64,000 bases of DNA from Dillenia suffruticosa (GCA_033439265.1 JAVTVX010000013.1:25302000-25365999), one strand, 5' to 3'; positions 39,231-52,660 are shown, counted from the first letter of the stretch. Notes: generated by a model from the letters alone, not told the origin. A program made the numbers and translations.

Positions 39231-39526
39231 TCCAGTGATTTCTAATTGCACTTGAATGGTAAAGCGTACTAGATGTTGAAATGGCATGCTGGTCTGACTT
39301 GATGATTTGCCTTCTTCCCATGGCATGTTCTTCACTAAAGTAGAATGGCTTAAAATTAAATACTTCAAATTTTGTCGTTGAGAAGATTTTGACGTAGGAT
39401 TGGTCCTTGGTTTGATTCGGTTCTCAATTTACCCTTGAGTTGGGTTGCTTCCAAAATACTTGAACCACGAAAATTTGTGGCAGCTTCGTTTCAATGACTT
39501 GGTAAGCCACGAACCAAGTTTGCTTA

Positions 39527-39530
<4 letters not shown>

Positions 39531-39573
<43 letters not shown>
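39531..39573. repeat. (CT)n microsatellite, 43 bp
   Basis: Longest uninterrupted dinucleotide run in the window. Confidence 0.97.
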
Positions 39574-39575
<2 letters not shown>

Positions 39576-42393
39576 GTTGGCTTGGTGTTGTAGGACCAAT
39601 TCTAGATTAATTTAGGGTGAAGGGCTTTGTGGGAAAATTCTGTTGCTTTACTAGTCTTACACTACTAGATCCTTGGGCATCACATTTAAGGCAAGAAAAC
39701 ATCAAACTTCTAAGATTTGAGAGATCAAGGGAATTGATTGAGCACTGAAATTATTGTAAAACTTTCAATAATGAGGCTATGTACTTCTTTGTATTGGCAT
39801 TAGTTCAAGAAATAGAAGTACTAGTTGGAACTCCTGAATTGACTCTTCTAGCCGTAAAGGAACGTAGAAATTATGTCCTAAATAGCTAGACACCAAAAGT
39901 AGAAACCAGCTTAAATAATAAAATTCTATAATAAAAACTGCTATAATTTTGTGACCCACAGGACTTGAATACTACTACAATAGTAACTCCTAAAGATAAT
40001 CAATTTCCCCAAAAGAGATGCCCATATTTGTCATCCCATTATATGAAAGCTAGTTCTGATTACTCATTTATTCTTCCTTTGGATCTTTTTGCGCCGGGTT
40101 GGATTGGTCCAAAAATACCTATAACAACAAAAACTTGGAGCAGCTTAGTTTCAAAGAGTATGTAAGTCTATGCAATCTAAGAATCACATTTTGTTAAAGA
40201 TCTCTGTTTCTGTGTATCCATCCATCATCACCCCCAAATGAATTTTCTCCCTCTTGGGTTTCACAAGAAATTTTAAATCTCACTCTCTCTCTCTCTCTCT
40301 AGTTTCCTTGTTTTTACGTTTCTTTCTCCTCTGTTTAGTAGGTAATGAACTTTGTCATGTTACTTGGCCTTCTCTCTTTACTTCCATACTGGGGTGTGTA
40401 ATGAATCTTCCCTCTTCTTTTGCACAAAATTTAAGAAGGAATAAGACAAACCCCAATATCCTCTTTGAGTTTATGATTTGCTATTTCTTGGAGTGACTCC
40501 TGGATAGATGGGTGTGATTTAAATTTCAAATTTTTTGCTTGAGAAAAATTCTATTTTAGAGATAAATCTTTTGTGGTGAGAGCGAGAGAGCAGGTTTCAT
40601 TTTTAGAGAGAGTGAAGAATTTGATTTTGGATAGAAAACGTCCGGCTCAGTGAGAGAATATTTAGAACCATGGCACTTGCGCTTATTTTAGAGAGAGAAA
40701 GAGGAGCGACACTTATGTATTAACCCTTTCATAAGGAGAGGAAGAGAAAGAAAAAAAATAAGTCTTTTCCTGGAAGCACTAACACACTTAATTATGCTCC
40801 TTAATTTGTCTTTATATATGCTTAACGTAAAGGTTACATGAAAGAATTGAAAAATAGCTGAATATAATGGAAACACCAATCGTACTAGGAAAATTAAACC
40901 CATCCCTACCGGAACCACATCCCTTGAGTAGGGTTGGGTTGGGTTGGTTGTTGAGAAAACCATAGATTGAACTTTCTGCTTGAAGTTGGATTGGGTTTTC
41001 TAATATGTTTGAGTTGCTCTGGTGCCAGATAGATCCCTTGGTTTTAGTGTGGAGTATATGAGCAATTCAGGTGAGAAAAGGGTAAGTTGGGTGACATCCT
41101 AGGCTTGCAAAATGCTTGTTTCTCCATGCCGCATTCTTTTCTCATCCTGTTCTATCTGTTGTATTAAAATCTAAAATGGGCTTCATTTTCTCTTTTCGTT
41201 CTTTCCCTGTATCATTATACAGCCAATCTTACCTTACAGACGTGACAAATCATATCAAGTTACTTATGGAACTTTCTTAGATCTTTATGAACGTTTAGGA
41301 ATTTTCTTGTAGGGTAAAATCTGCACATGCTTGGCTGGGAATTACAAACTTATTTGTGACAACACATATTCCACATTTTTTTAAAAGGTAATTAAACATT
41401 TCTGAGATTAGGTCAACATTTATTATTTTTCCTTTTTGTGCGTATGAGGGTTACTCTTATATTTAATAGGGGTGACCATATATTGTGTAAAATCGTAGTG
41501 TTATCGGTAGTTGAAAAACAAATTATCACTTTTAGTTAACAGTTGTTTTGAGGTAGGATAGACAGTTAATTAGCATACCGAACCATTTTAGGAGTATTTT
41601 GGAAATATATTAAATATTAAGGATAAAATAGTATTTCTGTTACTAAACATATTCCTTACACCTAATTGTACCCACCTCGTATGGTTGAACTGCTTTATAT
41701 ATGAACTATTTTATAGTTAGACACTTATATTTGGTGTAATTTATTTTTTCAATTGTTAAACTATTTTTATAAACTGCTGTAAATTATGGTTATTGATTTC
41801 GTACCATACTGCTTTTTTGGTATGGTAAGATAGTGGTAAATAAAGCTTTTTCAGTATTGTAAGGTAATATGAAAATCAAACTCCTTTCTGGCTCTTTTAA
41901 ACTATTACAATTGTTTTCTCAGTGTCTTTTATGATTGTGCTGTGATTGCTAAAGCTGCTTGCATCCTTAAGATTTTGGACTTAATTTTTGGAAGCAACCT
42001 TTTCTTCAAAAAGAGAAGCATGTTTGTCTACATACCACCCTTTTGTGAGCCCTTGCACTTTGTGCGGTGCTTTAAGAACTAGAACTCTTTCTTGTGACTG
42101 CAAAAGGACAATTAAGGCTTATGACTTGTGTCACACACCTAAAATTTAAATGGAAAAATATACTAGCTTTCTCTCTTAAGCCTGGGTGAGTACAAGGGAA
42201 ACCAAGGTGATTTTTTTTAAGGGACACCACCTTTTGTGCAGATTTATATTCATTTTCTTGCTCCCTTATCATTCTCAAGGGATTGAACATATGAGTGTGA
42301 GAGCCGTAGCTTGCCAAGAGGAGCTTTGACAACAACCCCTTAGAGGAAGTGGAAGAGCTACGGGCCATAGATCAACCAATGTAACTTAGACGC

Positions 42394-42413
42394 GCTCTCT
42401 CTCTCTCTCTCTC
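42394..42413. repeat. (CT)n microsatellite
   Basis: Uninterrupted CT run of about 20 bases. Confidence 0.95.
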
Positions 42414-44284
42414 ATGTAGAACACGTTGGACAAAGGTTTTATTTTCGTAGGACATTAGAAATAACGTACTTGATTGAGATTTCAGTGGATATTTTGTTTC
42501 TTTATTTTTTGATTCAGAAGAAATTTGATTTAGATTACTTGCTCTTTAGGACTTCTAACCCATAAACAATAGTCCACTGGCTTTATTGATATCTCTTTGC
42601 TATTTATGTGATATTTGAATTGAATTTCTTCTTGATGTCTCTTTGTCGGACTTATCCCATCTATACTTTTTCTTTAACATGGTCTGCTTCAGATGTCCTT
42701 GTCCAACTCTATCCTTCCTTACTCACATGTTCCTCTCTATTGGCTCTTGCAAGACTAGGGACGGGATTAAAGTCTAGATGTTTCAACAATTTTCATTTTT
42801 GGGAGTGGGGGATTTGATTTCAAGCAATTTGTAAAGATGTTGACATCATTTCTGGGAGTGTGTATGGTAATAACTCTTGAGGTTAGGTGGAGGAAGATGG
42901 AGTGTAGTCTTCCTTTGCACTTCCCATGTTTGTCCGAACTGTTTATATATAATATCGTGCTTGGAAATCTAAGATAACTGTAAGAACTATGACTAAGCTT
43001 GAGGGAACAGGACAAGCTTTTAAGAAGGAAAATTATTTACTTTGTTATCTGAATACCTTTTCTTCTAGGTTATTGGAGGAATCTGTGTGAGCGTGTAGGA
43101 TTGCTTTCCTTAAACCTTCCCTTTCATCTCTTGACTGTAGGATTGTATTCATCAGAAGAAACATAAGGTCTGCATTTGAGTGTGTGTGTGCCCGCGCACG
43201 TAACACATATCATGTCATATGATATTGTTTCCTTGTGATCAAGTATTGTGTTACAAGGTTGATTGTATACCTCCTGTGGTGGAACCGTCTGTCTGTTGCC
43301 AAAGGGGAACAATCGGAAGGTTTGTCTTCCTCTCCTATTAATGCTTCATACCATCCCTGTCATGTTAATTTGTATGTTTACCGGCATCATTTGGTGAAAA
43401 GCATTATTGCAGCAAAAAGTTTGGTGTATCTTTATGTAAGCCTCGGCTATGATTGTCGAGAACAAATTTTCAAAGTTACACTAGCACAAGAGCTTAGACC
43501 GTAGTTTTGCATGTCATTCTAGAAATTGTATGGTAGTGGGGCTTTTGTAGGGCATTGATTTACTAGAATGTTCTTTTATACATCCTATCAAGAAAGATGA
43601 ATTGTAGGATGTTCTTTTGGTAAAATTGGCCGGTGGTTCAGATAGTTTTTTAATTGACTGTGATTGCGGTGGTCTTTTTTCCTTGAACATGCACGGGCAC
43701 AGGCCGTGTGAAAAAATTGGGATTAGTTTAACTCGAAGGAAGTTGAGGTTTTTTAAGAAGAAATCCTAGTTATGGGTTTCAAAACTAAAGAAGCCCTATT
43801 TTGGATTTTGAAACAATTGTTTTGGTGGGGGGTTTATTGTTCACTCAATATAATGTTTGTGTGACTTTTATTTATTTATTTTGCAACCTAGGCTTTAAAA
43901 TTATCATCCTGTGTTGCGGTTTGTAGGAGCTTCCGATTTTCCCCTTCCTTCCCTTGTGTTTTTCTAGATCTCTCACAGTGTCTCTCTCTCAATCCCTTTC
44001 TCGTTGTCCACCAATAATTGTTTCGCAGGAAGGGGAAGTGGTTCATGGAACTTCGAAAGAGCTGCGAAAGTTTTGATTCCTAGGGTTTAAGTTTAGGTTT
44101 AAAACCTTAAACCTTAACTCTAGTGGGATGTGACACTAGATTTTTTAATAAATTTGGAATTCGATTTGTGGTTTGGGTATGGAAACTATATCGAGAGGGT
44201 TTAAATGGGTCACTGTAAGTCGCAAATCGGATTAATCGGAGTATGATTGTAGATACCAATTGGTATAGTACCCAAAAGAAAAGA

Positions 44285-44605
44285 AAGATTTGATTCCTCA
44301 TATAAGAGCGCGGGTGAGAGTACAAGAAGGGGAAAAATGTGAAATGGGGACATGCTGTACAGAGACTCCTTTGGAATTGGAGTTGCCCGAAGAGGAGGAA
44401 GCCATGAGGATGAAATGGTGGTCTGTGCTCTGAGATTCTAAACGCTGACATATGCACTACTTCGACGGCTTTGCAGTGCATTATGTCGAATTTGGTGAAA
44501 TACCCACAAATCCAATCCAAATTGTGTGAAGAAATCAGAGGAGTTGGTGGTGAAAAATCGAAGAGGAGGATTTGCAAAACGAGGATTTCTCCTTCTCTCT
44601 CCTTC
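44285..44605 (+). pseudogene. cytochrome P450 fragment (CYP89-like)
   Basis: Plus-strand pieces in P450 order: LIPHIRAR, then LELELPEEEE, then in a shifted frame EDEMVVCAL, then shifted again [20 protein letters not shown] and [16 protein letters not shown], and finally [10 protein letters not shown]. This is the region before and across helix I, where the oxygen-binding motif (A/G)G.D(T/S)T is expected. Here it reads ADICTTS, so the motif is damaged. At least three frameshifts occur, and no heme-binding FxxGxRxCxG segment is present. LPEE followed by TALQ.IM.NLVKYP most resembles the CYP89 and CYP77 families I know. A decayed fragment of about 320 bp, not a gene. Confidence 0.82.
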
Positions 44606-45362
44606 CCCATGGAAAATCTATTTAGAGAAATATTTCATGTAAAATATTTTTTGAGAAGTGAAACTTCTGATAATTTCTTATTAAGTAAATGTTAAAAAAG
44701 AAAAAGACAAAATGCAGATACACAGAAAAGTGTCGTTAACAGGATTGACGGTGCCATAAAAAATGCAACGAAAGTTGATGGTTATTAACCTCCTTTGTCG
44801 GATGGCTTTTATTTGTTATCATACTAAAATTTAAAATTTTAATTATAACTTATTTAAATTATTAGAAGAATAGTTTAAAATCTTACAAATAATATATTTT
44901 AGAAAGTTTTTCTCTAACAAATTCGGTTTAACTTTTTTCAAGCATCTAATAATTATGATGATTACAAAAGAGGCGATTCTACCCAAATCACTCCTCCAAG
45001 AAACGAATTTGAATTGTGTCGCAAGAAACCTTCAACATTTTCACCCATTTTTATCCTTATGATCGAACCAAATAAGTGATTGTTAGTAATAGGGTTCTCT
45101 CTTCCCTTCTCTTCACACTGATCAAAACAAACGCGGCATTAGTTATTTAAAAGATTTACCAAATTCGAGAGACAGATCACGTGGGTAGGGAGGGTTGCGC
45201 ATACGATAAAATATTAATGCTGAAACGATAACACGTATTGATAGGAAAAGGACGGAGAGGGGCTACCAAACATTCCAACTTTACGCATCACAACAATGAC
45301 TTACAATTCAATTAGGCCACAGAGAAAAGTTAATGCAGTTCCCTGCAAGACGTCAAAAAATA

Positions 45363-45408
45363 GTCAAACGCTACCGGCCTTAATCTGTTAAGGCCAATAG
45401 CGTTTGAC
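45363..45408. repeat. imperfect palindrome, hairpin-forming
   Basis: Arms GTCAAACGCTA-CC-GGCCTTAA and TTAAGGCC-AA-TAGCGTTTGAC around a 4-base TCTG loop: 19 of 21 arm positions pair, broken by one 2-base mismatch. No tail of U residues, so not an obvious terminator. Confidence 0.9.
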
Positions 45409-46009
45409 TCCATGTACTCGCACGACAAAATTCTCGTAAAAGAGTGAAGAACAAACTGATCTCTGCTGGCTATAATCGACTTTAGCCATGATACCCTTCA
45501 AGCTATGGGTGGAAAAAATTATTAGCATTGTTGACAACTGACGAATCCATGTGGGTATGACATTGCATAAAGAAATTTTGGGGATAAAACTAAATTTTCA
45601 TTTTTATCCTTTGCTCTTGGTCAGAATCTTTATTTTATTTTATTATAAAAAAATTTAAATTTGAAATTATCGATCGGGGTAAAATGATAAATTTGTTCGA
45701 TGACAATACTTACGACTTAGATATTTCATAAACACACCTTATAAAGTTTCTATGTTAATTGCTTTTCCAACTATTTGCCAAGAAAGTTGAAAAAAAAACT
45801 TATCTTTATAAAAATGAGAAGCAATTAGACACAATACTAGAAAAATGCTAATTACCATCTGTTCATTACCAACAAAATATAAACGGTTGATAATTCAGAT
45901 TACCAAACAAGGTAAATATTATTAAAAATTAGATATTACGAACCAATTATTAATCCACACATTTAGATTTTTAAAATTTCAATTGATAGTTAGTTAGTAA
46001 TAGATTCTT

Positions 46010-46330
46010 ATTTTAACGTCAAAATAATTATTAACTATTTATCGATCATTGGGTAGGTACTTTTGTATAAATATATTTATCAACTGATTATCAATGGGAA
46101 TTATCATCATCCATTATTAATTTAGTTATTAACTATTTATCATTGAATGTTAATAGATTACCTACTGATTTTACACAATAACAGTAATTAAAAACTTTAT
46201 TTTCCTGATTTTTAATGAAATTATTATGATTAGTAGATATTTTGATTACTAGTCTAGTTGTTAATTATTTATCATTGAATTTTCACCAAAAAAAAAATTA
46301 TTTATCATTGAATCAAATCGATTTGCACGG
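46010..46330. repeat. diverged short tandem-like repeats
   Basis: The phrase TTAACTATTTATC, often followed by ATTGAAT, recurs at least four times (about 46030, 46130, 46262 and 46300) with varied spacing. Confidence 0.6.
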
Positions 46331-48731
46331 TAACAATAATTAAAGGCTTTACCAACAATGTTGTCTTTTCCTCTTGCCCTTTTTTGATTTATTTTCTTTT
46401 TTTTAATAGAAAGATATAATACAGATCTGTCTGTTACATCAAATGGTGTAACATGAAATTCAAGAATCGGGACATGTGATTAGACCAAAGAGATGACATC
46501 TTGGGGTGAAAAGGGGTTTTGCAACCTAGTCATTTATCATTTATGTAAAAAAAGAAAGAAAGAAAAAAAAAAAAAAGATTCCAACAGTCATCCTCCTTTT
46601 GCATTTGAGCTTGCCTTTAACAGCTTGTGAATTCTTATTGAACCATTGCGCGCTATAGTTTGAGAATGGCCTGTGTATGTATCCGTGCCTTCTTATATTT
46701 TCTTATTTGAAAATATAGTTATCTATATTTTTATACTTAATACCCTATATATATATATATATATTTGTTTCACTTTATGGGTCATATGAAATTAGTGCTT
46801 ATAGTGTTTGTGTTTTATGTTCAAATACTCTTTTCATTTTATCACACACAAACCGCTTCAAAAAAGAATTAACAAAGAATACATTGATGTTTGATAGTAG
46901 TCTAAAATAGTGAATAAGGTCGATGCCTGAAATATCATTCGAACAATCAATCATCAAACAAAAAATATTAATTTTCAAATTACCAACAAAAGTTTGTGAA
47001 AGTGACGCATTTTAATTGGATAAATAAAGTCATCACTTGAATTTGACTATTTATCAGCCACTTTTCTTCTATAGGTAATTAATATTCTCCTAGTAGCGAA
47101 ACCAATGCAATTTGTAGTTAATCATTGAACACATATGATTCTGAAGCTTGATTTTTAGTTATATTTTTAACGGCCAATATCCTTTCATCCTTTCTTAACG
47201 TAAGAATTTAAAATATTTGGACTTTCGTTCAAATAGTAACATTTAGCTCCTCGTATTTGACCGAATTAAATTTGCTAATGGGTGTTACTTCGTGAGATGG
47301 AATGACGCAATACGCAATCAGTACATCTGTGATTTGGTAGAGAGAAAAAAGAAAGAAACCCATATTGTGACGTGTAAAGCAAATAAATCACTTTAACAGA
47401 AGAAGTGTCAATATCATGTTTCTTTCATCATTTGCATGACCTAAGTGCACTAGTGGAGGTGGCTCTAGGTCTCGAATATTTTTTTAAATAAATAATAATA
47501 TATATAACTATATATATAAATGAATTATATTTTAAAGAAAAATTAAATAAAATATTATTTTTATGAATTGAACCCATAAATCGTTAAATGAAAAAACAAA
47601 TTTACGACATTAATAATAAAAGTTTTGCCCCAACTTTAACTGATCATCGGGATTACAATTGCCATTTCCTTCTAAATCATTGTGACACATGACCCTTGAT
47701 TCAAATTGCCCGCAATGAGTTAAGTTGTCGCATTAGAGGGTAGAAATAAAAGCTTTAAAACTAAATAAACCGAGTGAGGAAATTGGAGAGCCGACAAGTT
47801 TGGAATTAATATGAATTTAAGCTCATGAGAAAATTGTCGTTACGCGCTTCGAGGAGGGGATCTGGTTATTTTGGATTGAGAAAACCGTGAAGCCACGATG
47901 ATTGACCGTTGGCCCCAATAACCCTTGGACCACGTTAAGCGTTTGGTAAATCTGGAATGTCTGCTTTCTATTTTATTGACGTGAGCATTATGCATACACA
48001 TGGGGATCAGATTTGGGAGGAATTCAGCAGGCGACACAAAATTGCCATGTCTTCCCGAAGCTGGCTAGGGTGGATAGAAACTAGGCTCTTTTCCTGGACG
48101 AAGTGCAAGGCTGATCTGAGGGCGAGTCCTCATATATTCTTTTTTTCCAAGGGCTTTGTTTGTCCTTCCAGAGTATTGGGTATCTTGACGAAGACCTTTG
48201 GTGCTCATAGTTGCATGGGGTGGTTGTTCCTGTATATAATTCTCTGCCTAGAGGGGAGAGAATGTGATCATTAGATTATCTCGTTGGGGACCAAAAGAAT
48301 ATGATTTTCTATTTTTTTTTCTTTAGAGTAGAAAACATGGTTTTTTTTTTTTACTTTTTTCATTATTAAAAAAAACTTGTATTTTTTAAAATTTTTAAAA
48401 TTTCTTACACTTTAAAAAAAATAGAAAATATAAGAAAATTAAAAATAGAAAATTAGAAAATATTTTTAAAACTAAACGCACTCTTAAATTGCCACACAGG
48501 ATCAATGGTAATAATTAATTAAAAAAATTTTTTTTTGAGCATGCAGATCCAAAATTTTTTATCAAAAGGGCGGAAAATAAATTGATTTCTTATAGAAATA
48601 TTTGAATTTTGAGGGGCACGTATGCAAATAGATGGTAATTTAATTTGCTTGCCGATGAATAAACTTTTGCGTGCTTATCAGACATTTCACCAAAACTTTC
48701 ATAAAACTAATTCAAGAAATGGTGTGGGGTA

Positions 48732-49046
48732 TGTTCAGAATATTTGTATTTTTAAATTGAAAACGTCATATGTTTTGGAGATTTCAATATTGATTTTTTA
48801 AAATTTTATTTATTTTTATCAATTTCATAAATATTTTATTTTATTCTTTCTTTTTATTTTTTTATCGAATCACTCTATAAATATGGATTTTATATAATCT
48901 ATTGACAACACAATATACATAATATATTAATCATTTTCTCTTAATCAATTATATAAAAAATATATATACAATACATGTAATATTCTCTCTCAGTCTGCTT
49001 TCTTTATTATCTCTATTTTTTCTGCTTTATCTTGCTTTTTCTAATA
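48732..49046 (+). repeat. 5' LTR of deleted copia element
   Basis: 315 bp; pairs with the LTR at 49716-50074. Confidence 0.88.
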
Positions 49047-49715
49047 TGGTTTTAGAGTATTAAGTGTTCGATCAGATATTTTTTTTCTACTTTTCTTATC
49101 AATTAGATATTTTTTACCTAGTTATGAAAAAATTAGATATTTCTTAACTTATTTCTAATGTTCAAAATCGTTCTGCTATAAGTTCTCAACAATATCTTAC
49201 GATCAGCTACTTTTCTACTATTGAAGATTCTGTTTCATTCTTCAATTCCTCTACTTTATTATGCTATTACCATCTTTTATACTCAGTTTGCTTTATTCCT
49301 TATATTTTATCTGCTTCATCTCTGTTTTTTTTTGAATCTGCTGCTAAGAATTTTGTTATTACATTCTCTTCTATTCAGTCTATTTTATTACATCTACTCT
49401 ATTTGTTTCATCTCTGTTTTCTTTGAATTTGTTGTTGAGAATTTTGTTATTACATTCTCTTCTATTCAATATGTTTTTTTTTTTAATCACAACCATACTG
49501 GATTTTCTACGATATCAGTTATGAGTTTATTCTGATACTGATTGGTTCAATGATCTTACTAATCGACGGTCTACTACTAACTATTGTATTTTTCTTGACG
49601 GTTCTTTAATCTCCTGGTATAAGGATTCTCTATGATCTGGACTCATCTTTTTGAGCATCTTGATAACTTACCATACAAACTGAAGATCTACTTTCATCTT
49701 GAGTTTGAGGAGAGA

Positions 49716-50074
49716 TGTTAAAAATATTGGCATTCTTAAATTGAAGAAATATCATTGAAAAAGTTTTGGAAATTTTTAAATTGAAAAAATCTTGAAAATA
49801 TTGACATTCTGAAATTTTAATATTAGAATATTTCATTTATTTTTACCTATTTTGTAAATATTCTATTTTATTTTTTATTTTTATATATTCATAGAATCAC
49901 CCTATAAATAAAGTTTTTGTATAATTTATTAACAACACAATATATACAATATATTAATCATTCTATCTTAACCTATTGTATATATAATATATATACAATA
50001 CATATATTATTCTCTCTCCGTCTGTTTTCTTCATTCTCTTTATTTTTTTCTACTTTATTTTGCTTTTTCTAATA
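49716..50074 (+). repeat. 3' LTR of deleted copia element
   Basis: 359 bp; about 40 bp longer than the 5' LTR because of a small internal repeat of AAATTGAAAAA-type sequence near 49740-49800. Confidence 0.88.
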
Positions 50075-51600
50075 AGGTAAAAGTTGCGACGAAAGTTCCA
50101 AAATCAAAATCTTTTGCCATTGAAATGGAAGTGACAAGGAATTGAGGGTTCCTTCGTGCTTTCTCCTATTAGCAGTATCCTTTTTGGTTGCTTCGGCTTT
50201 TGCAACTCCTCCTTTAGTTCTATTTCTCTTGACAGTCCCATTCATGTAACCCTTAGGAAAACCAATTCAAGATCAACGACGGTCAATTGAAGAGGGCTTT
50301 GGAGACTTTGATTTGTCGTCCTTCGTATTAACAACGTAGAAGAGATTTATCCTTCCTTTAAACTCTACGATTCAAAATCCTAATTTTGGAAGTGGTAAGA
50401 AACTTTAAATTTGATCCGGTGTTCAATCGACCACAAGAGAAAATAAGAAAAATGAAAAGAAAGAAAATGAAGGTTGTTAAGAAAATTATTGTTGATTTCT
50501 AGTATTTTGATTTTAATAGAACCCGGTATTTTGATTATAACAAGATCCTATATATGCTACTAATCATTTTACTAAATGTATAGATTTTTAAAATAATTAT
50601 TTTTTAAATAATACATTCTTCTATAGATAGAAGTTGAAGTTTTATAGAAATTTTTGCAAAAACATAAAAATAATGGCTACATTAGAAGCACTGGTTCTAT
50701 AGTTAGAAGACCAAGGCCTAACTTTAATATTAAAACATGAGTAAATAGGTTAATCAAAATCAAACTATTTGAAAGATTCAGATAAAGTTTAAATTCAAAA
50801 TTTGAAATAAAATTTCTAGAAAATATAGTGAAAACTAATTACTGTTGGATTCTGATTTGAACTACTACAAATTGGGATTGTGTTTTTTTCTTTTTCTTTT
50901 ATTTTCTCCGTACTTTTGCATGCATTTTTTATGTTAAGATTAATTAAATTAATCGGAGATTAATTTAAAAATTTTTAATAACAATCGATTCAATTCTCTT
51001 CTTAATTGTTATAGGGAACTGCAGAGGTTTTAAATCACATATGACAAAAAAATTAGGACCATGCCAATGGAAAACTTCTAATTTTGAAAATCGTTTTAAG
51101 GGGCCCAAAATTCAAAAATTTCCCTTTGTCAACACCAAAATTAAAATTTTACCTTATAAATGACATCTCCAGCTTATTTAAAATAGATGCATTTCTCCAA
51201 ATGGTGCGTAACGTTTGAATCTTGATAATTAGTCTAGAACAAAATTTAAATTATGAGTTTTTAGACCTTGGGATGTTGAGAAGAGAGCATTAAGACAAAT
51301 ATAATTTGTTACACAATTAAACCATTACTTAAAATGTTGTCCATATTACAAGTTCTTATAATGCATCTAGAGAAATATGTGGTTTCTGAACCCATTGAGA
51401 TGACCCAAGAATTTTGGGGGCATGCTATTTACTTTATAAGAATAATAATTCACTTCTATTAAAAGTAAGACAAGAGTTTCATGAGAACTGAGTTGATTAT
51501 TAGATATTATTGTAAAATAGATGAGAAGAAGGGTTATCGAATAATTTAATACAATTCTAGCATGGAATGAGTAAAGACTCAAATTACAAGTCTCAATCTA
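50075..51600. other. AT-rich intergenic, no gene recognised
   Basis: Short random frames only on both strands. Confidence 0.55.
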
Positions 51601-51619
51601 CATGAAATGCATCAGGTAT

Positions 51620-52660
51620 TTTGTCCTTCTTTTTATTTTTCATTGATAGAATCTTAAGTAAAGGGGCATGAAAAATGTAAAATGCTGCTACTCTAGGTTC
51701 GCTTAGTTTCTTTAATTTCCACCCCTTATATTAAACTAAAGCACTAATGAGCAAGAAAGGCCCTTTACTCTGTATAGATCAACTAAGGCACCAATTATTA
51801 TATATTATATTAGTAAAGCAACCTCTCGTGCTAGGTGGTTATGTTTTTCGTCTAGGTGGAAGCTGGTGGCAAGGCTTGTTTAACCGGATACACGAATTGG
51901 GATCTCTCTACAATAACGATATGGACTAGGTGAGATCTAGTTCTTGTTCTGAGGGTCTCAAAGTAAAATGAAAATTAAGGTTAAGGATAATCAAGCAATA
52001 AAAGAGAAATGTATAATATAATATTGAAAAAGTTCAGAAAAGAAGGAATCTCAATTAATTGTGTCTCAGTTGGATAAATTCACTTATTTTACACAATTCT
52101 TTCGGTCATGCTTCTTATGGATTCCACAGTTCTTTAATTCTACCGATTCCTTAATCTACGATGGGTGTGTCATGTTGACGGATGAAGTCCCTCCCTCCCG
52201 ACATCTTAGGGACAGTGTGAGAAACCGGTCTAATATCTTTTTTCAATCGAAATCTCAATCAAAGATAAGTTTATCCACAAAAGATAAAATGTACTTTTCG
52301 GAATTCCAAGTGACATGATTCCTTCAAAAGCTAAAGTTGAATGATCGAATTCTCCTTCAGGTTTAGTCAAAGAGATCGCAGCTAAGTCATCGACTCAACC
52401 ATTCGCATGGTCTCCCCTAAGACTGACTTCTTTTCCAAATGAGCCAAACCTTGATACCACATTAATCAAGGAGATATGATCATCTCTCTAGGGTGCATAT
52501 CCCTTTTAGACTCTCTTATTCGTGCTTGAAAATGATCCCATCGGTTCAGGCCGCTCCTTTTAATGGACATTAGCTTTCCTCCGAGGGTTAACACCCTATA
52601 GATCATAGATCATGAACTCTCTCATACCTACTTGGTTGGGGCATGATTTCAGCTTGCCTT
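51620..52660 (+). other. possible mitochondrial-derived insertion, atp8-like start
   Basis: At 52061-52115 the plus strand reads SQLDKFTYFTQFFRSCF, which matches the N-terminus of plant mitochondrial ATP synthase subunit 8 (family form PQLDKFTYFTQFFWSC). The initiator codon is GTG here, and resemblance ends after about 18 codons. The surrounding kilobase is less AT-rich than its flanks and has no transposon marks, which could fit a mitochondrial fragment, but only these codons support it. A chimeric mitochondrial reading frame or a chance short match remains possible. Limits are guesses. Confidence 0.4.

Larger units (their letters stand above)
39231..44284. other. intergenic, no gene recognised
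   Basis: About 5 kb with no convincing coding signal on either strand. Contains (CT)n microsatellites at 39531-39573 and 42394-42413. The stretch starting TAGGGGTGACC near 41468 resembles a hAT terminus, but I found no matching end. Confidence 0.5.
44606..48731. other. AT-rich intergenic region
   Basis: No gene recognised. Notable contents are an imperfect palindrome at 45363-45408, a set of diverged short repeats at about 46010-46330, and a (TA)n run at about 46746-46764. Confidence 0.6.
48732..50074 (+). mobile_element. internally deleted copia LTR element
   Basis: Similar direct LTRs at 48732-49046 (315 bp) and 49716-50074 (359 bp), each TGTT to CTAATA with a TATA box (CTATAAATA). A primer site TGGTTTTAGAGT follows the 5' LTR at 49047, a worn form of TGGTATCAGAGC, and a purine-rich GAGTTTGAGGAGAGA precedes the 3' LTR. 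Flanking bases GGGTA and AGGTA match at 4 of 5. The 669-bp interior retains only a copia RNase H scrap (TDWFNDLTNRRSTTNYCIFL near 49540-49600). The rest of gag-pol is gone, so movement would need help in trans. Confidence 0.85.

Noticed and set aside
41461-41900. Possible second hAT-like element starting TAGGGGTGACC
   Set aside because: No matching opposite terminus or 8-bp duplication found.
44107-44610. 167-codon minus-strand frame
   Set aside because: Antisense to the P450 fragment, whose motifs read on the plus strand; no family resemblance itself.
49221-49535. 104-codon hydrophobic frame
   Set aside because: T-rich interior of the deleted copia element; hydrophobicity follows from base composition.
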